Shown here: in pieces, positions 1 to 6,139 of the stretch
Layout: each line of letters starts with the position of its first letter
Position numbering within the stretch: the first letter of the stretch is position 1
Made by a program: the position numbers and the translations under genes
From: Bifidobacteriaceae bacterium
Lineage (GTDB): Bacteria; Actinomycetota; Actinomycetes; Actinomycetales; WQXJ01
DNA: 7,784 nt
Assembly: GCA_031278665.1 (NCBI GenBank)
Contig: JAITKC010000185.1
Span: forward strand, 1 to 7,784
Direction of reading: 5' to 3'
The notes under the pieces: model-generated
What the model saw: the letters and a program-made list of their open reading frames with translations, nothing else
Told to the model about the DNA's origin: nothing
Database searches by the model: none

Positions 1-639
1 GTATTTGGCGACGGCGGCGGCGATGTCTTGTTCGAGTTGGGCGATCAGCGCGTCGCCTTCGGCCTGCAGGCCGAGTCCCATCGAGTTGTACCGGATGACG
101 TCCCGCCACGATGTCGACCAAGCCGCCTCCGGATATGGCACAACCGGCGCGATCTCGGACAGAAGCTGGTAGTCGTCCTGCGTCAGCCCCGAGTAGGCCG
201 CCAGAATGACGTCGGGTTCGGTGTTCGCCACCCCCTCGAAGTCGATTCCGTCGGTCTCGTCGAATAACACCGGCGTCTCGGCGCCGAGCTCTTCCAAGCG
301 CTCCGCCACCCACGGCAGAAGCCCGTCGGCGTCATCGTCGCCAAAATTCGCCGCCGCCATGCCCACGGGCACAATTCCGAGGGCCAAGGGGACTTCGTGG
401 TTGGCCCAGGCCACTGTGGCGACGCGCTCGGGCGGCGCGGTGATAGTGGTCGTGCCGAAGGCGTGGGTGATTTCGATTGGGAATTCGGCTGATTCGGCCG
501 CGGCCGGCGTGCCGGCGGACGCCGCGCCGGACGAGGTGTCCGGCGAGGGGTCCGTGGACGTGTCCGGGGAACCGCAGGCTGACAGGATGATCGCGGACGC
601 GACGGCGGCCGCGGCTGCCAAGAGGGGGCGAGAACGCAT
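1..639 (-). CDS. Iron-siderophore ABC transporter substrate-binding lipoprotein (C-terminus outside window)
   Basis: The first 213 codons are seen; the reading frame is open through base 1, so the C-terminal part lies outside. The N-terminus is a lipoprotein signal: Arg-containing start, Ala-rich hydrophobic stretch and lipobox L-S-A-C with Cys22, followed by a Ser/Thr/Pro/Ala-rich linker. The mature part follows the FepB/FecB-type (TroA-like, cluster A-8) pattern: a first strand EITHAFGTTTI, then PPERVATVAWANHE, then EPDVILAAYSG and the segment LLSEIAPVVPYPE. Such proteins sit on the outer face of the membrane and deliver ferric siderophores to an ABC permease, which would be expected further left. 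An in-frame GTG at 652-654 would add five residues; neither start has a strong Shine-Dalgarno. An iron box lies about 55 bp upstream, supporting an iron-uptake role. The class is certain enough; the exact siderophore is not readable. Confidence 0.88.
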   Translation of the reverse strand, partial: MRSRPLLAAAAAVASAIILSACGSPDTSTDPSPDTSSGAASAGTPAAAESAEFPIEITHAFGTTTITAPPERVATVAWANHEVPLALGIVPVGMAAANFGDDDADGLLPWVAERLEELGAETPVLFDETDGIDFEGVANTEPDVILAAYSGLTQDDYQLLSEIAPVVPYPEAAWSTSWRDVIRYNSMGLGLQAEGDALIAQLEQDIAAAVAKY

Positions 640-694
640 GCGACAGTTACTCACTTTCTGGTCTGATCGGGGAAGCCCACCTTTACCGGGTTAT

Positions 695-713
695 TTAGGT
701 GAGCCTTGCCTAA
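695..713 (-). promoter_or_regulatory. DtxR/IdeR-type iron box
   Basis: The 19-bp sequence TTAGGTGAGCCTTGCCTAA is an imperfect palindrome matching the actinobacterial DtxR/IdeR consensus TTAGGTTAGSCTAACCTAA at 16 of 19 positions, with both outer half-sites (TTAGG and CCTAA) intact. It lies between the predicted promoter and the start of the siderophore-binding lipoprotein gene, a position where Fe(II)-loaded repressor would block transcription. The match and position are seen; iron repression is inferred from the family. Confidence 0.82.
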
Positions 714-714
714 G

Positions 715-743
715 AGTGTAGAGAGGCCTTGAAAATGGCGCAA
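715..743 (-). promoter_or_regulatory. Candidate sigma-70-type promoter for the siderophore-binding protein gene
   Basis: On the minus strand a -35-like TTGCGC (738-743) is separated by 17 bp from a -10-like TACACT (715-720), which matches TATAAT at 4 of 6 positions. The -35 element is weak. Transcription would begin inside or next to the iron box at 695-713, as expected for an iron-repressed gene. Spacing and context are the main support. Confidence 0.4.
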
Positions 744-786
744 TCGAGCGATTCAGACCATGGTTATCGCGATTAGGACAGGGGCT

Positions 787-822
787 TGAGGCGGCTGAGG
801 CGTCTGAGGCGGCTGAGGCGTC
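787..822. repeat. 9-bp tandem repeat, four copies, at the 3' end of the AraC-family gene
   Basis: Four adjacent 9-bp units alternate TGAGGCGGC and TGAGGCGTC, that is, two perfect 18-bp copies. The stop codon of the AraC-family gene (821-823) overlaps the last unit, so most of the array is just downstream of the gene. I see no dyad symmetry that would make it a terminator. Confidence 0.8.
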
Positions 823-1639
823 AGCTTGTCCGGAACTGTCCCGGAGAAACACCGGTGACGCGGCGGAAAGCGGCGCCGAAAGCGCTCGACGATCTGTAGC
901 CAACCCGTTCGGCGACTTCTTCGACGCCCATCCCCGCGCCCAGCGCCAGCGCCGCCCGCTGGGCGCGAAACGCGGTCTGCCAGGCCTCGAAACCCATACC
1001 GGTCTCGGCCCGGAAGGCGCGGCTGATCGTCTTGGGGCTGACCGCCAGGGCGCGAGCCCAATCGCTCAGCCGGCGGCGGTCGCCGGGGTCGGCTTGAAGC
1101 GCCGCCAGAATCGGGCTGAGCAGGCTGGCGGCGGGCAGTTGCACCAGTAGCGCATGGGGCGAAGGCGCCAGCAAGTCGAAGGCGAGCAGTTCGGTCAGCT
1201 CGCGGGAACGGGCCGCCAACGCCGGATCGACCAGGCGTTCCAACAGCAAACCGAGCAGCGGCGTCACCTCCACCGCGACCGGCTCGGGCGGCGCCGGGAA
1301 GGCGGCCCGCACGTCGAAGTGCGCGGTGCGGTACCAGGTGCCGGCCGGCATATAGCCGGCGTGTATCAGGCCGGCCGGCACCCATAGCCCGATAGTCGGC
1401 GTGACCGTCCAGGTCCGCGCGCCAATCGTGGCAGTCGACGCGCCCCGGCGGTTCCACAGCAGCTCGTGGGTCGCGTGCGCGTGCGGCTCCCAGATGGTGT
1501 CGCGTTCGACCACCTCATCCATGCCGGTGATTGTGAACGGAATCGCGATCTCGCCAGCGGCGAGCACCGGCAGCGCCCGCCGGTCAACCGTCCCAGACCC
1601 GATTGCCCGCTTAGTCGCCACAGTCGAATTGTCCCGCAT
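821..1639 (-). CDS. AraC-family transcriptional regulator with N-terminal cupin domain
   Basis: Predicted 272-residue cytoplasmic DNA-binding regulator. Residues about 28-120 form a cupin/AraC-binding sensor fold, with the His-rich segment HAHATHELLW (His53, His55, His58) and the strand segment GLWVPAGLIHAGY. Residues about 185-272 are the AraC DNA-binding domain: a first helix-turn-helix around 191-217 (LSDWARALAVSPKTISRAFR) and a second around 239-270 with the signature VGYRSSSAFGAAFRRVTGVSPGQFR. The length is normal for cupin-AraC regulators. The ATG at 1637-1639 was chosen, but a GTG at 1619-1621, preceded by GGGAC, would give a protein six residues shorter. The frame stays open much further upstream, but that part is antisense to the next gene and has no domain. 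The siderophore-binding gene lies directly downstream in the same direction, so control of iron uptake is plausible. No ligand can be named. Confidence 0.88.
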   Translation of the reverse strand: MRDNSTVATKRAIGSGTVDRRALPVLAAGEIAIPFTITGMDEVVERDTIWEPHAHATHELLWNRRGASTATIGARTWTVTPTIGLWVPAGLIHAGYMPAGTWYRTAHFDVRAAFPAPPEPVAVEVTPLLGLLLERLVDPALAARSRELTELLAFDLLAPSPHALLVQLPAASLLSPILAALQADPGDRRRLSDWARALAVSPKTISRAFRAETGMGFEAWQTAFRAQRAALALGAGMGVEEVAERVGYRSSSAFGAAFRRVTGVSPGQFRTS

Positions 1640-1835
1640 CCAGGCGCGGCGAGCGGCGGCGCCGGCGGGAAGATCGGCGCTGATCGCCGAGCGGGGCTTG
1701 GCGAGTCCTGCTAGCCTTCCAGGCAGCGATTTCGCCGCCCGCCAGACGGTTGACGGGCGAGAGTTGGTCAGTCGCGGCAGCGTGACCGGCGCTGTTGAGC
1801 GGCGCCGATCCGGCCAGGGCAAGGAGACAGCGGCA
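1640..1835. other. Divergent intergenic region between the AraC-family gene and the plus-strand operon
   Basis: About 196 bp separate the two divergent starts, so promoters for both directions should be here. A TTGACG at 1750-1755 on the plus strand resembles a -35 element, but no acceptable -10 follows at 16-18 bp. I see no riboswitch, terminator hairpin or small gene. The only firm element is the Shine-Dalgarno at 1821-1827. Confidence 0.5.
1821..1827 (+). promoter_or_regulatory. Strong ribosome binding site fixing the start of the MSGPK protein
   Basis: AAGGAGA is a near-perfect Shine-Dalgarno, 8 bases before the ATG at 1836. It rules out the much longer in-frame extension reaching back to 1401, which would run antisense to the AraC-family gene. 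Confidence 0.85.
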
Positions 1836-3341
1836 ATGAGCGGTCCGAAGGCGTACCATTTCGCGGTCATCGCGGCCGCCGAATTGGCGCGTCGGGAATT
1901 GGCGCAGACGCGCGCTCGCGGTCTGGCGCTGCGCGACGCGTTGATCGGAAAACTTGCGGTGATCGAGTCTCCGGAAGCGCTGGCGTCTCCGGCGGAACCG
2001 GTCGAGCAGACCGCCGCCGGTTTCCAAGCCTGGGAGGACGCCTTGCTGGCGGCCCACCGGCGGGCCGACGAGTTGATCGCCGACCAACGCTCCCGCCGGC
2101 GGCGGGCCCTGGCCGCCCGCGCCGTCACGGCGGGCGCCTGGGCGCCAGGGCCGGAACTGGACTTTGGCCTGGGCTCGGCCGACACGGGCTCGGCCGACAC
2201 GGGCTCGGCCGGGACTGGGACCTTGGAACGCGCCTGGGCGGGCGCCGCCGATGTCAGTTCAAACTCGGGCGATGCCAGCGCCACCCAGCGCGAGGAGGCG
2301 GAACTCGCCAGGGCCAAACTTCGCGCCCGCCTCGACCGGGCGCTCGAATCCGCCAGCCGCCTGGAAGACGAAGCCAGTTTCGAGGAATTGGCGGCCCGCG
2401 CCGCCCGATTGGCGGAATCCGAATTGGCCGACCCCGAATGGGCTGACCCTAGAATCGCTCGGCAGGTCGAAGCCCGGCTACTCGTCTTCGAGGCGCGGGT
2501 GACCGACCGGCTGAAGGCCGAGCGCCGCCTTGGCGCCCTGCGCGCCGAAGCCGCCCGCCAGGTCCTCCGCCTGGCGCACTTGGCCGGCCCGGAAGTAGAC
2601 CGGCTCCGGTCACAGGCGGCCCGCGCCGCGACTGTGGCGGCGGTCGAGGCGGTCCGCCGCCAAGTCGACGCCCTGCTGGACCGCGAGCGTCGCCAAGCCG
2701 ACGCCGACTACGCGGGCCGCTGCCTGGAAGAGGTGTTGACAGAACTTGGCTACATCGTCGAGGCCCCGCCCGTCGTCGTCGACACTCCCGGCGCCGCCGT
2801 TTCCGCCGATGCCGCCGGGCCGCCTCAGGTAGCCGATGCCGCCGGGCCGGCTCAGGTAGCCGATGCCGCCTCGGCCGCCCAGGTCGCCGGGGTGGCCGAT
2901 GCCGCCGGGGCCGGCGGCCGGGGTTCGGGCTTGCGGGCGCCGCTGGCGCCGAACGCCCGCCATGTCATCTTGGCCCGGCGCGCCGACCTGCCCGATCATG
3001 TCTTGCGTTGGCAAGTGACCGAACAGGGCAAACTGTTCAGCCGCGTGCTGGCGCTTGGCCCGGCCTCCCGCTCGGCCGGCCGCGCGGCCGAAGAGGTGAC
3101 TTGCGCCGATGTCTTGAGCCTGCCCAGGGAGCTGGCGCCGCTCGGAGTTCAGGCCGAACTGAGCTTCGCCCGCCCGCCCGGCGCGCTCGAATTGCCGTCG
3201 CTCGGCGACGCCGCCGGCGCCCCGGCCGCGCGGCGCCAGGGCGCGCCGAACCAATGCCGGCCGGCCCGCCAAGACCATCAGATCAACCAGACCGACGAGA
3301 TCAACCAGACCGACGAGGCCAGTGAGATGAGCGATGACTAA
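1836..3341 (+). CDS. Uncharacterised Ala-rich coiled-coil protein with MSGPK N-terminus, first gene of the kinase/AAA+ operon
   Basis: Predicted 501 residues, soluble, with no signal peptide or membrane segment. The start is set by AAGGAGA at 1821-1827. The N-terminus reads MSGPKAYHFAV and continues as charged, Ala-rich helix to about residue 100. A Gly/Ser/Asp/Thr repeat linker follows at 113-127. Residues about 150-318 are rich in Glu, Arg, Ala and Leu, with coiled-coil character, ending in CLEEVLTELGYIVE. A second repeat linker, rich in Ala/Pro/Gln/Val, spans 324-350. A compact, less biased domain of about 75 residues (373-450) with alternating strand-like segments comes next, then a polar tail with two copies of INQTDE (483-494). 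I do not recognise a named domain. From memory, unchecked, short MSGPK openings recur in hypothetical proteins. The 8-bp overlap with the following AAA+ gene indicates translational coupling, so a role as its adaptor, scaffold or substrate is inferred. Confidence 0.8.
   Translation: MSGPKAYHFAVIAAAELARRELAQTRARGLALRDALIGKLAVIESPEALASPAEPVEQTAAGFQAWEDALLAAHRRADELIADQRSRRRRALAARAVTAGAWAPGPELDFGLGSADTGSADTGSAGTGTLERAWAGAADVSSNSGDASATQREEAELARAKLRARLDRALESASRLEDEASFEELAARAARLAESELADPEWADPRIARQVEARLLVFEARVTDRLKAERRLGALRAEAARQVLRLAHLAGPEVDRLRSQAARAATVAAVEAVRRQVDALLDRERRQADADYAGRCLEEVLTELGYIVEAPPVVVDTPGAAVSADAAGPPQVADAAGPAQVADAASAAQVAGVADAAGAGGRGSGLRAPLAPNARHVILARRADLPDHVLRWQVTEQGKLFSRVLALGPASRSAGRAAEEVTCADVLSLPRELAPLGVQAELSFARPPGALELPSLGDAAGAPAARRQGAPNQCRPARQDHQINQTDEINQTDEASEMSDD
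2172..2216 (+). repeat. 15-bp in-frame tandem repeat (GSADT x3)
   Basis: Two perfect copies of GGCTCGGCCGACACG and a third degenerate copy encode GSADT, GSADT and GSAGT at residues 113-127 of the MSGPK protein. The unit is a multiple of three, so copy-number change would alter linker length without frameshift. Confidence 0.9.
2805..2885 (+). repeat. 27-bp in-frame tandem repeat (ADAAGPxQV x3, plus partial fourth)
   Basis: The first two 27-bp copies are almost identical (one differing base), and a third diverged copy follows directly. Together they encode ADAAGPPQV, ADAAGPAQV and ADAASAAQV, residues 324-350 of the MSGPK protein. A partial copy, ADAAGA, starts at 2895. The array separates the coiled-coil part from the C-terminal domain and is best read as a flexible linker. 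Confidence 0.9.
3282..3317 (+). repeat. 18-bp in-frame tandem repeat (INQTDE x2)
   Basis: Two perfect copies of ATCAACCAGACCGACGAG encode INQTDE twice, residues 483-494, just before the C-terminus of the MSGPK protein. The tract is polar, unlike the Ala-rich rest of the protein, and ends a few codons before the overlap with the AAA+ gene. Confidence 0.9.
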
Positions 3342-5346
3342 CGGGGCCGACGATTTCTCAGTCATCCCGGCCGCCGCCGGCCAGCCGAGAACCGAGCCGA
3401 CCCGTTTTCTAACGCGGGCTGAAAGCGGTCAGAAAACCAGCGGGCGCTTCGACGCCCGGGCGCGTTCTGTCCCGCTCTGGCTGCGCTCTATCCACGCCGG
3501 GCTTTCGGCGGCGGCGCTGTTCGTGATCCACGGCTCCATCCGCGACATCCATCTGATCGATCCGGAGCTGACCGACCGCGCCGGCGTCACCGTCGACACG
3601 CTGACCGCGATCGGCCGCGTGTTGGAGGCCAACGGCTTCGACGGCCTGCTGTTGTACGACCCGCTCGACGGCCTGCGGCTGATCCCGTTGTCACAGCGAC
3701 TCGGCCCAGAACGGATAGCCCAGCAGTTCGCCGACTCGCTTGGCGCCGCCGTCGAGTCGGTCGACTGCGCCGATTACGCCAACCTCGACCGCGTCTGCGA
3801 TTGGGTCACCCGCGCCCGCCAACCGCGTTCCGAAACCGACGCCCGGCTCGCCTTGGTCCTTGACCACACTTCGCAACGCAGCGACTCGACGCGGCCTGGC
3901 GGCGACCTCCAACGGGTCATGTTGGCCTCGCTCAAGGCCGCCAACCAGTCGCATGAACCCGGCCGCAGCTTCTTCCACGCCGGCTATCGGCAGTCCAGTC
4001 TCAAACACCCGGTCTTTTGGCTGGTCGACAAGACCTCCGACCTGCCGCCCTGGATGTCGGTGGGCGACTCGGTGCGCCAGGTCGCGATCCCGTTGCCGGA
4101 CTTGGACGCGCGCTGGCGCTTGGCGAACGCCCTGGTGGCCGCCCAGCCCGATGCCGCCGGGAACCCGGATCAGGCGAAACAGCTAGTCGAACGCCTGGTC
4201 GCCGCGACCGAGGGCCTGACCTTGAAGGGCATGATGGAGATCGTGCAGTTCGCCCGCGCCGCCGGCGGACTTGGCCAAGGCGTCGAAGAGGCGGCCCGAA
4301 CTTACCGCTTGGGGGTCTCGGAGAACCCCTGGCAGGGCGAAGCCCTGCGGGAGCGGATCGCCGCCGGCGAGGCGATTTTGGAGCGTCGCGTCAAAGGCCA
4401 GACCAGGGCGGTCAGGCGGGCGCTGGATTTGGTCAAGCGGTCGGCCTTGGGCTTGACCGGCGCCCACCAGGCCCGGCCGGGCGGCGCGCCGCGCGGGGTG
4501 ATGGTGATGGCCGGGCCGACGGGGGTGGGCAAGACAGAACTCGCCAAAGCCTTGGCGGAATTGGTGTTCGGCGACGAGCGGGCGATGATCAGGTTCGACA
4601 TGAGCGAGTTCAGCCAAGAAGGCTCCGACTCCCGCCTGATCGGGGCGCCTCCCGGATATGTCGGCCACGGGGCCGGCGGCGAACTGGTCAACGCCGTCAA
4701 ACGCCGCCCCTTCACAGTGGTGCTATTCGACGAGATGGAAAAGGCCCATCCAAGAGTCTTCGACAAGTTCCTTCAGATCCTCTCCGACGGCCGGCTGACC
4801 AGCGGGACCGGCGAGACGGTGTCTTTCGCGGAGACCATGATCGTGTTCACTTCGAATGTCGGAGCGGCCGAGGCCGCCGCGGTGGGATTGCTCGGAGACG
4901 ATTCGGAAGAGTCGATCGCGGCCTATGAGGACCTGGTCCGCGAGGCGATGGACCGCTTCTTCAGACTTCCGCGTTCCCAGGGCGGGCTCGGCCGGCCGGA
5001 GTTGCGCGGCCGGATTGGCGACAACATAGTCGTCTTCCGGCCGATCTCCGGCGCCATCGCCCGCGAACTGGCCGAACGTTTCATCGACAACGCGCTGACC
5101 CGGGTGGCCGTTGAATGCGGCTTGCCAGTTTGGATAACCGACGAGGCCAACGCCAAAGCGGTGGCCGCCATGACCGCCCCGGAACACCTGTCGGCGGGCG
5201 GCCGCGGCATCGCCCTGGCGCTTGAGCCGGTGCTGGTCAACCCCTTGGCGCGAGCCATTTTCGCGGCTTCGCCAAGCGCCGGCGGGCTGACCGTGTTGGA
5301 CATCGCGCGGACCGAAGACGGCGGCTACGACGTGGTGTTGGGATGA
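3334..5346 (+). CDS. ClpA/ClpB-type AAA+ ATPase with degenerate first AAA-like module
   Basis: Predicted 670-residue cytoplasmic ATP-driven protein remodeller. Residues about 48-310 resemble an AAA module without a Walker A: a strand VIHGSIRD, a Walker-B-like LALVLDH (172-178), a sensor-1-like VFWLVDKTSD (227-236) and a lid-like LPDLDARWRLANALV and TEGLTLKGMMEIVQFA (292-307). Residues about 345-660 form a complete Clp/Hsp100 D2-type module: Walker A GPTGVGKT (394-401), pore loop GYVGH with Tyr442, Walker B VVLFDE (462-467), sensor 1 TSN with Asn508, arginine-finger region RPELRGRIG (Arg560) and sensor 2 GGRG with Arg624. The Clp N-terminal repeat domain and the ClpB middle domain are absent, so this is not housekeeping ClpB or ClpC. 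A VGL tripeptide (517-519) sits where ClpA/ClpC carry the ClpP-docking loop. The start overlaps the previous gene by 8 bp, with only a weak Shine-Dalgarno. AAA+ assignment is firm; substrate and partners are inferred. Confidence 0.92.
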   Translation: MTNGADDFSVIPAAAGQPRTEPTRFLTRAESGQKTSGRFDARARSVPLWLRSIHAGLSAAALFVIHGSIRDIHLIDPELTDRAGVTVDTLTAIGRVLEANGFDGLLLYDPLDGLRLIPLSQRLGPERIAQQFADSLGAAVESVDCADYANLDRVCDWVTRARQPRSETDARLALVLDHTSQRSDSTRPGGDLQRVMLASLKAANQSHEPGRSFFHAGYRQSSLKHPVFWLVDKTSDLPPWMSVGDSVRQVAIPLPDLDARWRLANALVAAQPDAAGNPDQAKQLVERLVAATEGLTLKGMMEIVQFARAAGGLGQGVEEAARTYRLGVSENPWQGEALRERIAAGEAILERRVKGQTRAVRRALDLVKRSALGLTGAHQARPGGAPRGVMVMAGPTGVGKTELAKALAELVFGDERAMIRFDMSEFSQEGSDSRLIGAPPGYVGHGAGGELVNAVKRRPFTVVLFDEMEKAHPRVFDKFLQILSDGRLTSGTGETVSFAETMIVFTSNVGAAEAAAVGLLGDDSEESIAAYEDLVREAMDRFFRLPRSQGGLGRPELRGRIGDNIVVFRPISGAIARELAERFIDNALTRVAVECGLPVWITDEANAKAVAAMTAPEHLSAGGRGIALALEPVLVNPLARAIFAASPSAGGLTVLDIARTEDGGYDVVLG

Positions 5347-5359
5347 TCGGGCCGCTGTG

Positions 5360-6139
5360 ATGGCTGAGCCCACGGGTGTTTGCGAGGTCTGCGGCCAGCC
5401 GGCGCCGCCATTCGCGGTCATGTGCCCGCTCTGCGGCGCCGGGTTCACCCGGTCCGCCCAGGTTTTGCCGGTCGGCTTGGCGGACGATGCCGATCGGCCG
5501 GCCGAGGCTCCGGGACTTGCTCCCGCTGGCGGCGAACCGGCCGGCGACTGCCTTCCGCGACCTCCGGCGACGCCCTTCGGCAGCTCGTTGACCAGCGAAA
5601 ACGCGCCCGGGCCTGAGTCAGTGCGGGTGTGTCGGCAGTGCGGCTTGGGCGACTTGACGCCGGACGTGGCCGATTGCCCGAGTTGCGGATTCGCGCTCGG
5701 CGGCGTTTTGGATCAGCCGGGCGAGGCGCTTGACGCGGCCGAACTGACTGTCGAGGGGCGGCGCGTGGCCTTGGCGGACGGGCAGACGCTGGTGCTGGGG
5801 CGCGACCCGGCGGCATCGTCGGTGGCCGAAGTGCTGGCCGGCCGCGCCGGCGTGTCGCGCCGACACGCGGCCGTCCGGGCCCGGGGGCGGACCGTGACCG
5901 TCTGGGACCTGGGCTCGACCAATGGCACTTGGCTGGACGGCCGGCGGCTCGGCGACCAGCCGGCGGAACTGGCTGTGCCGGTCCGCTTCCGGCTTGGCCA
6001 GGCGGTTGAAGTCGAAATCCGCCGCGTCGGCCGCCGCCGGGCCGAGCCGGATGGGACGGCCGGCGGACCGGCCGACGCCGCTGGCGCGGGCGGGGGCGAC
6101 GGCGGGGGCGACCAGGCGGATCGAGGGAATCGGCGATGA
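5360..6139 (+). CDS. Double zinc-ribbon and FHA-domain protein
   Basis: Predicted 259 residues, cytoplasmic. Two zinc ribbons come first: C8-x2-C11 with C22-x2-C25, and C91-x2-C94 with C106-x2-C109, separated by a Pro/Ala/Gly-rich linker of about 65 residues. The FHA domain follows at about 128-215 with every hallmark of a phospho-threonine reader: LGRD (Gly147, Arg148), SRRH (166-169) and GSTNGT (185-190). The C-terminus is a low-complexity Gly/Asp/Ala tail. The ATG at 5360 is used; a GTG immediately before it (5357) is equally in frame and the Shine-Dalgarno is weak. The gene lies 13 bp after the AAA+ stop and overlaps the kinase start by 4 bp. FHA domains bind phospho-Thr peptides, so the neighbouring kinase is the obvious source of its ligand. 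The zinc ribbons probably mediate protein contacts; that part is inference. Confidence 0.9.
   Translation: MAEPTGVCEVCGQPAPPFAVMCPLCGAGFTRSAQVLPVGLADDADRPAEAPGLAPAGGEPAGDCLPRPPATPFGSSLTSENAPGPESVRVCRQCGLGDLTPDVADCPSCGFALGGVLDQPGEALDAAELTVEGRRVALADGQTLVLGRDPAASSVAEVLAGRAGVSRRHAAVRARGRTVTVWDLGSTNGTWLDGRRLGDQPAELAVPVRFRLGQAVEVEIRRVGRRRAEPDGTAGGPADAAGAGGGDGGGDQADRGNRR
6123..6128 (+). promoter_or_regulatory. Ribosome binding site of the kinase gene
   Basis: GAGGGA lies 7 bases before the ATG at 6136, inside the end of the FHA gene. It supports this start, which forms an ATGA overlap with the upstream stop codon. Confidence 0.7.

Noticed and set aside
206..721. Plus-strand open frame of about 171 residues
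   Set aside because: It is the complement of the siderophore-binding lipoprotein gene, whose minus-strand translation has a lipobox and family motifs.
1750..1778. Promoter for the plus-strand operon beginning at TTGACG
   Set aside because: No -10-like hexamer is found at suitable spacing, so I did not call a promoter.
1401..1835. Plus-strand in-frame extension of the MSGPK protein back to 1401
   Set aside because: It is antisense to the AraC-family coding region, while AAGGAGA in front of the ATG at 1836 gives a clear start.
1640..2317. Long minus-strand open frame extending the AraC-family gene upstream to about 498 residues
   Set aside because: The extension is Ala/Ser/Arg-rich with no domain, lies antisense to the MSGPK gene that has a strong ribosome binding site, and would double the normal length of cupin-AraC regulators.
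2805..2912. Possible CRISPR-like array
   Set aside because: The 27-bp units are directly adjacent with no spacers and keep the reading frame, so they are a coding tandem repeat.
2610..3365. Minus-strand frame rich in Gly and repeats (GGIGYL units)
   Set aside because: The repeat is the reverse reading of the 27-bp array in the MSGPK gene, and the frame has no ribosome binding site or domain.
4017..4928. Plus-strand open frame of about 300 residues inside the AAA+ gene
   Set aside because: It is an Arg/Gly-rich out-of-frame shadow of the Clp-type module, typical of high-GC DNA.
3334..5346. Housekeeping clpB or clpC
   Set aside because: The D2 module is Clp-like, but the Clp N-domain, an intact D1 Walker A and the ClpB middle domain are missing.
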